Below are positions 1 to 8,715 of a stretch of DNA of 48,819 bases, in pieces; the first letter of the stretch is position 1, and the number at the start of each line of letters is the position of its first letter. The notes under the pieces were generated by a model that was not told where the DNA came from, ran no database searches, and was given only the letters and a program-made list of their open reading frames with translations. Origin of the DNA: Paenibacillus sp. A3 (GTDB lineage Bacteria > Bacillota > Bacilli > Paenibacillales > NBRC-103111); NCBI RefSeq assembly GCF_001399685.1, contig NZ_JTHN01000032.1, positions 1 through 48,819 on the forward strand, in the 5' to 3' direction. The position numbers were made by a program, and so were the translations under genes.

Positions 1-2320
1 CCCTTTCGACAGTCATAAGGCCACAAATCGAGGGAATCGGTTTTCCAGCCGTAGCTGTGAAAGGCAAAGTGCATGACCCGACCGAAGCCAAAACACACTT
101 GGCGAGAAACGACGAAAACTGCGGCCTGATCGAAAATTGCGTAAATCCAGTTTCATAATTTGTACCAATGCCTGAAGAACAATATCGTATGCCGGCCGTC
201 TCTTAAGTCGATAAGGGGCATCACGACGAAGCTTTTGGTTCCGACGGGATATTTGCCGTCCAGTTTCGTAGCGAGCACCTTGGTGCCGGAATAGGCTTTG
301 CCGGGACCGCTCGTCGGCGTTCCCCATTCCCAGATTCCGGTATCGCCGCCAAATTCAAAGCCTTGGATATGTTCTTCGAAATTTTGCTTATAACCGAGCT
401 TGACGCCTTCGGAGATTTCAATGGACCAAACCGTCGTTTCCGTAGTATTCCCGCCAAAATCCGTCGCGCGGATCTTATAGTCTACACCGGGGACCGTCAG
501 CAGCGATTTCGGAATATCGGCTTCATACTGGCCGTCCTTCGCATCGCCCGACACGAGCTGCATCGGTACGGATGTCCAATCGTCCGCGCCCTTCGCCCGA
601 ACCGACACTTCCGCACCGGTTATGCCCGTCTGGTCTTTGACGTCTGCGGCAACGGTCAGATCCATCACGTTGAAAGCCAGCGGAATGGGCGTATGCGCGA
701 TAACCGGCAGATCGGCGTCCTTCCCGTCGATCGAGATTATGCCTTCCACGGTTCCTATCCCTTGCTGCAAGGACGATACGGCATTCAAGGCGTTGATCAG
801 CCCCCATCCGTAGCCGTTGCTGGGAACTTGGGGATAGTCGTTGTCCGTTAGCGGAACCGCCGTTTCCTTTAAAATGGCTTCCACTTGATCGGCGGTTAAC
901 GAATGATTGGCCTGCAGCAGCAGGGCGGCTACCCCGGCGGTATGAGGGCTTGCCATGGACGTGCCGTTTAAAGATTTGTACCCGCCCCCGGGCACGGCAG
1001 AGCGGATGCTTACGCCCGGCGCCGCCACTTCCGGTTTCACCGTTCCGTAAGGCGAAGGTCCGCGCAGAGAGAAAGCGGCCAGTTGATTCTGGTAATTGAC
1101 GGCTCCGGTGGAGAACGATTCGGGATAGTTGGCCGGAGCGGTAACGGAACCAGGTCCGCCGTTATTGTCCGGAGGCTTCGTATTCCCCGCGGAGAAAAAG
1201 GCCATGATGTTGGCTGCCCGCCACGACTTGACGATGTCCAGGAAAAACTCGTTTTTTCCTGCCGGAATATTCCCCCAGGAGTTGTTCACGATATCGGGAG
1301 CCAATTCGGGGTGCGCGTTGCCGTGCTTATCCTTCGGCGCCAAAATCCATTCGCCGGCATCCAGAATGGCCGAATCCGTCGTTTGGCCGTTCGAATCAAA
1401 TACTCGGGCGGCCATCCATTTGGCCTGCGGCGCTACCCCGATCTTATTGGCGTCTTCCGGATCGGAGCCGACCATGGTGCCCATTACGTGTGTGCCGTGG
1501 CCGTCGCCGTCGTAAGGCAGCTTTTTCATTTCGAGCGTGGCGTCATACCAGCTTAATTCCGGGTTGACGATATTTCCTTGCGCGTCGAACCCCCTCCATT
1601 TCGTTGGAGTGCGGGGTGGGTATAATCGACGCCCGAATCCATATTCGCCACGACGATTCCCGTTCCGTCAAAGCCCATTTGCCAAGCCTGCGGAACGTTG
1701 ATATTTTTCAGGTTCCAAGGAACGTTGTCGGAGCCGGCCGGTTGCGGCAGGGCACGTCCGTCCGCTTGCTCCGGCGCTTTATTCAATTGGTATACCTGGT
1801 TTGGCAGCACCTTTTCCACATCGGGGCGGGAGGCGATTTGCTCCATGACCTCTTTGGTGCTCGTGACCGCCATCGCGTTTACGATGAAATAATGTTTATA
1901 GTCCTTGACTTGCCCGGTTTTTTCCATTCGTTCCAGGTCGCTTGAGATGCCGGCTTGGGCACGTTCCGCCGTATCCTGCAGCGTATGAATAACCGTATTT
2001 CTGACGGACGCTTTCCGCTTGGCGGACGTTTCTTTCATGAATGAGGACCGCTGCCGGGCTTGGGTGGAGATCCGCTCGACATCGACCTGCTCGTTAAATT
2101 TCACAAGATAGGAAACGAAAGCGTCTTGATCAAATGCTTCTTGAAGCTGCACATCGATTTTCTCTGTCGCCGCATGGAGCTTGCGTTCATCAGGCAATGG
2201 CCGAGCCGCCGATTCCATGGTATTGGCATTCGCCATCGCGAAGCCGGCGGGGGATGATGAAAAAAGAATTAAGAAAGCAAGCACGAGGTTAAACCACTTA
2301 GGTATGATTTTAAAATACAC
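1..2320 (-). pseudogene. bpr: Bacillopeptidase F-like subtilisin (S8) protease, frameshifted and cut by the window edge
   Basis: A secreted subtilase that would degrade extracellular protein. Reading from a GTG at 2320 there is a signal peptide (about residues 1-30), an I9-type propeptide, then the catalytic Asp at D228 in the motif MDSGVDYTHP. The frame breaks near 1599-1601, where one base is missing from a T run (A run on the coding strand). Restoring it joins D228 to the second block (1529 to 153), which holds the GHGTH histidine and the GTSMASPH serine. The order and spacing D-H-S, the ANYPES and NNSWG motifs and the following beta-sandwich region match B. subtilis Bpr as I remember it. 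Near 155 a TGA interrupts the C-terminal region; recognisable protein (FDQAAVFV, WKTDSLDL) continues beyond it in shifting frames to the left edge. AGGAGG lies about 12 nt upstream of the GTG. Either a decaying gene or sequencing error in homopolymers; the family call is firm. Confidence 0.85.
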
Positions 2321-2400
2321 TCCCCCATGTCCTCCTGTATTGTTTGTTTAGAAACAGAACAAATTGTACTACACAAAGATTTTTTTCGTAAATACAAATA

Positions 2401-2418
2401 TTTTGCACTAGTGCAAAA
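2401..2418. promoter_or_regulatory. Perfect 18-bp palindrome upstream of the protease gene
   Basis: TTTTGCACTAGTGCAAAA is a perfect inverted repeat lying about 80 bp upstream of the GTG of the bpr-like gene and about 60 bp upstream of the tetR promoter. It looks like a dimeric regulator site, but I do not recognise the regulator. Confidence 0.4.
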
Positions 2419-2480
2419 ATAGCTGTGCAACCAAGTCAGACATCCTCCTAAATCAGGTAAAAAAAATGGTTAGTTTTCTA

Positions 2481-2509
2481 TTGACAGGTTAGATTATCCA
2501 GTATAAAAT
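2481..2509 (+). promoter_or_regulatory. SigA-type promoter for the tetR operon
   Basis: TTGACA at 2481-2486 is a perfect -35. TAAAAT at 2504-2509 follows after 17 bp and matches the -10 consensus at 5 of 6 positions. The predicted transcript start falls just before the TetR-type operators. Confidence 0.75.
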
Positions 2510-2525
2510 ACCAATCAGAGATCAC

Positions 2526-2570
2526 TTGAACAAACGTTCAAAACAAACGTTCAAATTCGTGTTCGAATCG
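2526..2570. promoter_or_regulatory. TetR-type operator repeats in the tetR leader
   Basis: TTGAACAAACGTTCAA (2526-2541) has 6-bp inverted arms. A second ACAAACGTTCAA unit follows at 2543-2554, then GTTCGAA at 2561-2567. The cluster sits between the promoter and the start codon of the tetR gene, the usual position for autorepression. Confidence 0.65.
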
Positions 2571-2584
2571 AAAGGGAGGTCTTC

Positions 2585-3199
2585 ATGAAACCAGAAGCGC
2601 AGGGAAAAGACGTCAAGCTGAAAATATTGAACGCCGCCAAGAAGCTGTTCGCAAAAAAAGGCTTCGAGGGCACGACGGTACGGCAGATTTGCGATGAAGC
2701 GGGAGTGGCGCTCGCTCTGGTGTCTTATCATTTCGGCGGCAAGGAGAACGTGTTCTACGCACTGTTCGAAACGTTCGCCCCGGCGTTCCTGGCAGCGGAG
2801 TACGACCTCGAAGATCCTGCACAGGATTTGCAAGCGTTCGTTCGTGAGTTTGCGCTCTTCCGCTTGGCGGAGCCGGAGCTGATCAACATCCTTCAGCAGG
2901 AGGTCATGATGGAGAGCCCGCGGCTGGAGAAGCTTCAGTCGATCATCCACGTACTGTGGCGACAGCTGCGCCTCATTCTTGAAGCGGGCAAAGCCAAGGG
3001 GCAGTTTGAGTTTGATTCGACCCGCCATACAGTGCATTTTATCGTAGGTACGCTTGTGTTTTCGCGCAGCAGCCCGTTTCTCGACCCCGTATTTCAGGAC
3101 GAGAACGAATCGAACCAGCCTACGGCGGCCGAGACCGAAAAAATGGTTGTGGAACTGACAACCAAATTCATTTTGAACGGAATCAAAAGCAAGATATAG
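2585..3199 (+). CDS. TetR/AcrR family transcriptional repressor
   Basis: A 204-residue one-component repressor. The N-terminal helix-turn-helix covers about residues 29-57 (TVRQICDEAGVALALVSYHF, then GGKENVF), the usual TetR signature; the remaining helical domain would bind an unidentified ligand. The start ATG follows AAAGGGAGGT by 4 nt. It is first in a tight operon with the HlyD adaptor (34 bp downstream), the ABC-2 permease and a secreted protein, and has palindromic repeats in its own leader. The likely role is ligand-relieved repression of that export operon; this is inferred from context. Confidence 0.93.
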   Translation: MKPEAQGKDVKLKILNAAKKLFAKKGFEGTTVRQICDEAGVALALVSYHFGGKENVFYALFETFAPAFLAAEYDLEDPAQDLQAFVREFALFRLAEPELINILQQEVMMESPRLEKLQSIIHVLWRQLRLILEAGKAKGQFEFDSTRHTVHFIVGTLVFSRSSPFLDPVFQDENESNQPTAAETEKMVVELTTKFILNGIKSKI

Positions 3200-3233
3200 A
3201 GAAGAGAAGCATCGGGAGAGGGGAACGGAGGAA

Positions 3234-4439
3234 ATGAAGAAACAAGTGGCGGCGATCGTCGTATTGGCATTAGCGCTCAGTGGAGGAGGCTGGATGCTTG
3301 CGGCACAGGGGAAGGATGCGGTAACGCTGGCTTCTTCCAATAAAGGAAGCATTCTGACGGCAGAGCAGGTGAATGTTTCGTTTCAAGGCGTCGGCGGTAA
3401 AATCATCGATCTGCCGATCAAAGAAGAGCAGACGGTGCGTAAGGGCGACGTGCTGATGACACTTGATCCGACGGATATCGACCTGCAGCTCCGCAAAGCG
3501 CAGGCCGATGTGGAGGTTACTACTTTAAAGATCAAGCAGGCGGAAGACGGCATCCAAGTCGCCCAAAGCAAGCTGGGCAATGCGGTGAAGCAGGCGCAGC
3601 TCGGCTTGTCGCAGGCGGAGACGCAGGAGGCGCAGGTGGCGGACGGAGCAAGAAGCGAGGACATCGAACGGCAGAAGCTTGCCGTCGCGGCCTCGGAGGA
3701 AGCCTACACGCATGCGCTCAAGCTGTACAACCAACTGCTCAATACGGAAGAGACGTACGATAATAATCCGTATTCGTACAAGGATCACCGCGACGCGGTC
3801 GAGAATGCGCGCAGCCAGGTAGCGACGCTGGAGAATGCGAGAAACCAGCAGAAGGCCGTTCTGGATAAAATGCTCGCCGGCGCTACGGATAAAGAACGCA
3901 AGCTGGCGGCGCTGCAAGCGGACCGCGCCAAGGCGGTCGTCGAGCAGCAGCAGCTCGCCGAAGGCGATATCGCGAACCAGCGAATCGGCATTGAGGCGTT
4001 GAACAAGCAGCTGGAGCAATTGAACATTTTGATGGAATCGCTGAAGGTGCAGAAAGACCGCTTCACGCTGCGCGCTCCGGCTGATGGCAAAGTGGTCAAA
4101 ATCATGCCGAAGACGGGCGAGAATGTCGGCTCCGGGATGCCGGTCGTCGTATTGGAAACGGGCAAGCTCTATTACGACTTGTATGTCGATGAGCGACAAG
4201 TCGGCAAGTTCCAGGCCGGTTCCGTTGTTCCGACGCATTTTGCCGCGCTGCCGGACAAAGTGGAGGGCAAAGTGCAGTTCGTCACGGCCGCGCCGCAATT
4301 CGCCGCGCTTCGCATGAGCCGGGAGAAAGGTACCGCAGATTTGAACTCGTTCCAAGTGCGTGTCTACGTAGAGCGGACCGACAAGCTGCTGCCGGGCATG
4401 ACAGCGGAGGTACATGTCGATGAAATCCCTGCTCGATGA
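3234..4439 (+). CDS. HlyD-type efflux adaptor (membrane fusion protein)
   Basis: A 401-residue membrane-anchored adaptor. A single N-terminal hydrophobic segment (about residues 4-24) is followed by one half of a biotinyl-lipoyl fold (about 50-85, GKIIDLPIKEEQTVRKGD), a long heptad-rich coiled-coil hairpin (about 85-270), and the second lipoyl half (about 280-308, RAPADGKVVKIMPKTGENV). A beta-barrel region ends with LLPGMTAEVHV. In Gram-positives such proteins couple to an ABC-type permease. The start follows GGAGG. It overlaps the permease gene by 26 bp, implying translational coupling. Substrate unknown. Confidence 0.92.
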   Translation: MKKQVAAIVVLALALSGGGWMLAAQGKDAVTLASSNKGSILTAEQVNVSFQGVGGKIIDLPIKEEQTVRKGDVLMTLDPTDIDLQLRKAQADVEVTTLKIKQAEDGIQVAQSKLGNAVKQAQLGLSQAETQEAQVADGARSEDIERQKLAVAASEEAYTHALKLYNQLLNTEETYDNNPYSYKDHRDAVENARSQVATLENARNQQKAVLDKMLAGATDKERKLAALQADRAKAVVEQQQLAEGDIANQRIGIEALNKQLEQLNILMESLKVQKDRFTLRAPADGKVVKIMPKTGENVGSGMPVVVLETGKLYYDLYVDERQVGKFQAGSVVPTHFAALPDKVEGKVQFVTAAPQFAALRMSREKGTADLNSFQVRVYVERTDKLLPGMTAEVHVDEIPAR

Positions 4440-5574
4440 AACGAAATACGCGCTATCCGGCAAATTCGTCCTGGCGATTCTGATCGCTCCGCTTATCGTG
4501 GCGGCACTGTTCGGCTACATGTTCAAGAACGGTCAAATCAACGAAGCGCCGATGGCGGTCGTCGATGAAGACAACAGCTTGTACAGCCAGCAGTTTATCG
4601 ACAAGGTGAACGCGTCCCAATATATGAATGTCGTGGACGTGTTCCACGAGGCGATCCCGCCGGAAAAGCTGATGGCGAATGAAAAATATATGGTCATCAT
4701 GTACCTGCCGCGGGGAATGGAGCAGTACCGTTTCCAAGGGAAGCAAATTAATGTAGGCCTGCTCATCGACAACTCGATGCCGTCGGCTATCGGGAACATA
4801 CGTTCCGGAATGCAGGAGCTCATTACGATCGAAAACACAACGCTGTCCGTAGGCAAGCTGAAGGTCATGGGCCTCGGCGACGATGCGGCGATGGGGATTG
4901 CCTCCCCGCTCTCGCTGCAGCAGCGGCTGCTGTTTAACCCGACCTCCGACTTTATAGGCTTTATGGTTGTCGGTTTCGTCAATGTAGTGGCTCTGGGGAT
5001 TACCGCCATCGCCGGGGCATCGATCGTCCCTCGTTTGCGGGTGGAGGGCCGGCTGGAGGAGGCGCTTCGTTCGCCGATCGGGCTCTGGTCGCGCGTGCTG
5101 CCGTACGCGGTCATCTCATGCATCAGCTTGATGCTGGCCTTTGGACTTCTGAAGCAGCTTGGCGGGCTGAGATTTGTCGGGAATCCGCTGGAATTTCTGG
5201 TTCCGCTGCTGCTCTACACGCTGACGGTCACGCTGATGGGCATGGTCGTCGGTTGGACGGCGGCGGACCCGTCGAAGGTGGCGCTTCGCACCTATGCGAT
5301 TGTGTACCCGTCCTTCATGCTGTCCGGTGTGCAGGTAGCCACGATTATATTCCCCGGGCCGATTCAAGCGGTCAGCAACATGCTGCCGCTGACCTGGCTG
5401 TTCAAATTCATTCGGGGCATCGGCTACCGCGGCGGCGCGCTTGAATATTTCGCAAGGGAACTCGGTGTATTTGTAGTGATGATCGGCGTGATGTCGCTTG
5501 CCGTCGGATTGCTGACGATGTGGGAGACGCGCCGGGCTAAGGTAAATTCAACAGTGGGAGAGGTTGCAGCATGA
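4414..5574 (+). CDS. ABC-2 type transporter permease subunit
   Basis: A 386-residue integral membrane protein with the ABC-2 layout. TM1 is at about residues 17-35, then comes a large external domain (about 36-175), then five C-terminal helices (about 180-206, 229-249, 258-280, 290-313 and 350-372). An ATG two codons downstream (4420) could be the true start. The family normally needs a separate cytoplasmic ATPase, which is absent here. The gene overlaps the HlyD gene upstream and shares an ATGA stop/start with the secreted-protein gene downstream. A drug or lipid exporter of the YbhS/DrrB kind is plausible; substrate unknown. Confidence 0.9.
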   Translation: MSMKSLLDETKYALSGKFVLAILIAPLIVAALFGYMFKNGQINEAPMAVVDEDNSLYSQQFIDKVNASQYMNVVDVFHEAIPPEKLMANEKYMVIMYLPRGMEQYRFQGKQINVGLLIDNSMPSAIGNIRSGMQELITIENTTLSVGKLKVMGLGDDAAMGIASPLSLQQRLLFNPTSDFIGFMVVGFVNVVALGITAIAGASIVPRLRVEGRLEEALRSPIGLWSRVLPYAVISCISLMLAFGLLKQLGGLRFVGNPLEFLVPLLLYTLTVTLMGMVVGWTAADPSKVALRTYAIVYPSFMLSGVQVATIIFPGPIQAVSNMLPLTWLFKFIRGIGYRGGALEYFARELGVFVVMIGVMSLAVGLLTMWETRRAKVNSTVGEVAA

Positions 5575-7418
5575 CGAATTCGAACCATCAATGGAAAAAA
5601 ACAGCACTATCCGTCGTATTGACGGCTTCCCTGCTCGGTACGGCATCCATTCCGCCTGCCATGGCGGCTTCGGTTGCACCGGAGGCTGTCGCAGCGGCGG
5701 ACGCGTCGAAGCCGGCTCAGGCATCCGGCACGATCGCCGGAACGCCGCAGCTGCAAAGCTATGCGCTAACGGATAAGCTGCAGGTCGAAATCAAGAGCCT
5801 GCTGAACGAAACGACCAGTGAAGGCACACGCATCGCTGCGGTCGTGCGGGTTCGGAGCTCGGACGCCAAGGTGGCGAAAATTCCGGACCTGGAGCTGCGC
5901 GTTAAAACCGCCGACGGGTACGAATATCCGATGCAAGCGAGCGTGTTTAACGCCCATGCCATTCGGCCGGGCACGACCGAGGAATTGAACTTCCTCGTCA
6001 AGGTGGACCGTCGGGACCCGTCGGAGTTGACTGAACTCGTCTGGTATGCCGTCGATTGGTACTCGTATCCGAAGAAGGAGACCGTGCAGCTTGCAGTGCC
6101 GGTGAAAGGGCAGGAATGGACCGGACCGCTGTCGAGCTTCACGAACTCCGCTTCATCGGTGCTGCCGTGGGAGCGCTCCTTTACGTTAAGTCCGGCGCTG
6201 GAATCGCCGCTCGTTTATACGCCGGTTTCGGTGAACCGGGACAATACGCCGCAAGGTCCGGTAACGACGGTGAAGATGCGCGTGGAGAATCCGTCCGCGA
6301 CCAAAGAGGCTGTTCCTGATTTTTCCATGGACGGCAAATCGAATGGGAACGGCAGGACCGATAAAACCGTCTTCCCGGGAAAACGGGTCGAGGCGTCGCC
6401 GCTGGTGCTTGAACCGAAGGAGCAGCGGTACATCCATTTCGCCATCCCGACCGATAAAGATACCGTGCTCACGAGCTTCAACGTACTGACCCCGGAAACG
6501 TTCCGCCAGCTCGATCCCAAGGGCCAGCCCAGCCAGGTTTCCTACAGCGTGGGACGTTATCAGGTGGCGCTGCCGGTCACGAGCAGCACGACGGAATTCA
6601 ATGCGGCCAAGCCTTACGAACTGGGCCAGCCTTTCACATTTGATAGCTTGTCCGATACGATCGATCCGCACCTGTCCGTGTCGATGGTCGAGTTCCATCG
6701 TCATGAGAACGACGGCGAAGGCTATCAGACCGTGATTGCGAAGCTGCTGCTCACGAACAACAGCGACCTGCCGGTTCCGGTGCCGACGTTCCAGACGAAG
6801 TTGATTACGTCACAGGGCATGACGTATTCCGGCAATCGGCAAGCGGGGACGATAACGGAAATTATGCCGCAAACGAGCTATGCCGTCAGCTATGCGTTCA
6901 ACATGCCGACCGAGAACCAGGACGAGCAATACGTTCTGAAGTTCACGGATGCGAAGACGGCAGCACCGGCCTCGACAGCGATCGGGGCGTACCGTGTGGC
7001 CATGCAGGAAACGAAGCTGGATCTGGCAAATATGTCGTTCTATCCGTTCAAGGTGAAGCTCAACGACTGGACGCTGAACGCGCGGTATAACGTACCTTCG
7101 GCGCTTTCTCCGAATACGCCAATCAGCTATACGTACCGTATGAAGCTAGATATGGACATTGCCCGGAACGAGCATGTCGTCGTCGATCCGAATTCGTCCA
7201 AAATGCAGTTGGAGCTGGTAGATAAGACGGGCAGAATATTGTCGACCAAGTCGCTACCGTTCAGCGGCGTCAACCGGTTGATCAGCGGCGTCCAGTTTAT
7301 TCAGTTCGATACTCTGCGTACCGAAGAGCACGAGTATCCGCTGGACATTAATATTTACGAAGTGATCACGACCCCGACGGGCGAAGCGAAGCGGCTTGTC
7401 GGCGTTCTGAAGCAATAG
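5571..7418 (+). CDS. Secreted protein of unknown function, third gene of the export operon
   Basis: A 615-residue protein with a clear Sec signal peptide (positive MTNSNHQWKK, hydrophobic stretch, AMA-A cleavage near residue 32). No enzyme motif is recognised. The mature part is beta-rich and has at least three similar segments discussing conserved features such as a valine/proline-rich strand followed by PGTTEELNFLVKV, LEPKEQRYIHFAIPT and PQTSYAVSYAFNMPT, suggesting repeated immunoglobulin-like sandwich domains. Its ATG overlaps the permease stop (ATGA), with GGGAGAGG upstream. Translational coupling suggests it works with, or is exported beside, the HlyD/permease pair. A terminator follows at 7461. 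Function unknown. Confidence 0.85.
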   Translation: MTNSNHQWKKTALSVVLTASLLGTASIPPAMAASVAPEAVAAADASKPAQASGTIAGTPQLQSYALTDKLQVEIKSLLNETTSEGTRIAAVVRVRSSDAKVAKIPDLELRVKTADGYEYPMQASVFNAHAIRPGTTEELNFLVKVDRRDPSELTELVWYAVDWYSYPKKETVQLAVPVKGQEWTGPLSSFTNSASSVLPWERSFTLSPALESPLVYTPVSVNRDNTPQGPVTTVKMRVENPSATKEAVPDFSMDGKSNGNGRTDKTVFPGKRVEASPLVLEPKEQRYIHFAIPTDKDTVLTSFNVLTPETFRQLDPKGQPSQVSYSVGRYQVALPVTSSTTEFNAAKPYELGQPFTFDSLSDTIDPHLSVSMVEFHRHENDGEGYQTVIAKLLLTNNSDLPVPVPTFQTKLITSQGMTYSGNRQAGTITEIMPQTSYAVSYAFNMPTENQDEQYVLKFTDAKTAAPASTAIGAYRVAMQETKLDLANMSFYPFKVKLNDWTLNARYNVPSALSPNTPISYTYRMKLDMDIARNEHVVVDPNSSKMQLELVDKTGRILSTKSLPFSGVNRLISGVQFIQFDTLRTEEHEYPLDINIYEVITTPTGEAKRLVGVLKQ

Positions 7419-7460
7419 GAAGGTTTTTAACCGCAACGTGTATATGACCTATCCGAAGAA

Positions 7461-7491
7461 GCAGGTTCTCTCAGCGAGAGCCTGCTTTTTT
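7461..7491 (+). terminator. Rho-independent terminator of the export operon
   Basis: A 10-bp stem, GCAGGTTCTC paired with GAGAGCCTGC (one G-U), closes a 5-nt loop and is followed by a run of T. It lies 43 bp after the stop of the secreted-protein gene. Confidence 0.9.
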
Positions 7492-7576
7492 ATGTCGGCG
7501 GTTCAGAAGCTGGAAAGAGTATGCTAAAATAGCAGCATAAGGAGCTCATATATAAACAGAGATGGAGACAGATCCG

Positions 7577-7710
7577 ATGCGCTACGATACAAAAGAGACA
7601 AGGAACAGGTCGTTGAGCTTCGTTTTTACCGGCGCGAGCTAGATGCGGCGCTCCGGGCGTTTGAGCTTCCGGAAGAGACTACGCACGCACAGTTTAAACG
7701 ATCCGAATAA
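7577..7710 (+). pseudogene. Small ORF with an apparent one-base frameshift, upstream of the deacetylase
   Basis: An ATG at 7577, preceded by GGAG at 7564, reads MRYDTK and then runs to an early stop at 7642. Adding one A to the AAAA run at 7591-7594 instead gives a 44-residue charged helical protein (MRYDTK, RDKEQVVELRFYRRELDAAL and so on) ending at 7710. That stop lies directly before the ribosome binding site of the next gene, as expected in an operon. I do not recognise the product. Either a sequencing slip or a real inactivation. Confidence 0.45.
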
Positions 7711-7722
7711 GGAGAGATTGGC

Positions 7723-8631
7723 GTGAATACTGCCGAAGCATTGGGATACGGCAAGAGCGACACACTTTTAATCGTCAATGCCGACGATTTCGGAATGTGC
7801 CATGCCACGAACGAAGGGGTACAGCAGTTGTTGCTGGAGGGCGCTGTATCGTCGGCTACAGTCATGATGCCCTGTCCATGGGCAAAGGAAGCGGTGAGCT
7901 GGGCGGCAAAGCATCCGGTTTGCGACGTTGGCGTGCATTTGACCTTCACCAGCGAATGGCCGACCTACAAATGGGGTCCCGTCACCCGCTCATGCCCGGT
8001 CGCTTCACTCCTCACAGCGGAAGGCTATTTTCCTGCGGACAGCGAGACCGTCGAACGCGAAGCGGACCCGGACGACATCCGCCGGGAGATCGTGAGCCAG
8101 ATCGAGCTGGCGCTGCGGATGGGTCTGAATCCGAGCCATGCGGACAATCATATGGGGAGCTTGTACGGGCTGCATACGGGCCGGGACTTTCTGGAGATCG
8201 TCCTGGACGTTTGCACCGCCTACGGGCTGCCGTTTCGCTTACCCCGGTTTTTGGAACCCGGCGACCCGGGCATTCCGCCGCAAGCGTACAAGATTGCGGA
8301 AGAGCGGGTAGCGCTGGCCGACCGGAAGGGCGTCGCGATCATCGATCACCTGCGCAGTCTGCCCTTCGTGCAGGGGCCGGGGGAGACGTACGATTCGTTC
8401 CGGGACAGCATGGCGGTGTTGCTTCGTTCGCTGAAGCCAGGCATCACGGAAATCATCATTCATCCTTCGCGGATCGACGAAGAGCTCAAGGCCATTCATT
8501 CCCATTGGGAAAAAAGGGGAATGGAGTTTGAGGTGTTCCGCGATCCAATCATTCGTCAGGTGATCGCTTCCGAAGGCATCCGTTTGATTCGCTGGTCAGA
8601 GCTGCAGCGCCTTATGCGAATGAAGGCCTAG
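7723..8631 (+). CDS. ChbG/HpnK (YdjC) family carbohydrate deacetylase
   Basis: A 302-residue cytoplasmic metal-dependent deacetylase. Family members remove acetyl groups from N-acetylated sugars such as diacetylchitobiose phosphate. The metal site is visible: NADDFG (D21, D22), VHLT (H72) and HADNH (H139, H143), plus a late IIHPSR motif. The start is GTG with GGAGAG 7 nt upstream. It may form a unit with the broken small ORF before it. The GH4 hydrolase and sugar kinase downstream face it on the other strand, which hints at amino-sugar or oligosaccharide use nearby, but they are not co-transcribed. Substrate not identifiable from sequence. Confidence 0.9.
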   Translation: MNTAEALGYGKSDTLLIVNADDFGMCHATNEGVQQLLLEGAVSSATVMMPCPWAKEAVSWAAKHPVCDVGVHLTFTSEWPTYKWGPVTRSCPVASLLTAEGYFPADSETVEREADPDDIRREIVSQIELALRMGLNPSHADNHMGSLYGLHTGRDFLEIVLDVCTAYGLPFRLPRFLEPGDPGIPPQAYKIAEERVALADRKGVAIIDHLRSLPFVQGPGETYDSFRDSMAVLLRSLKPGITEIIIHPSRIDEELKAIHSHWEKRGMEFEVFRDPIIRQVIASEGIRLIRWSELQRLMRMKA

Positions 8632-8647
8632 CCAAGTTCAAAAATTG

Positions 8648-8692
8648 CAAGATCCCGCCAAGAAGGCTCCAAAAGGAGCCAGCGGGATCTTG
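8648..8692. terminator. Hairpin between convergent genes
   Basis: An 11-bp outer stem (CAAGATCCCGC with GCGGGATCTTG) encloses a second perfect stem GGCTCC-AAAA-GGAGCC. It lies between the convergent deacetylase and GH4 genes and probably stops transcription from both sides, although no long T run is present. Confidence 0.7.
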
Positions 8693-8715
8693 TCGTATAG
8701 GAGAGTGCGGCGTGG

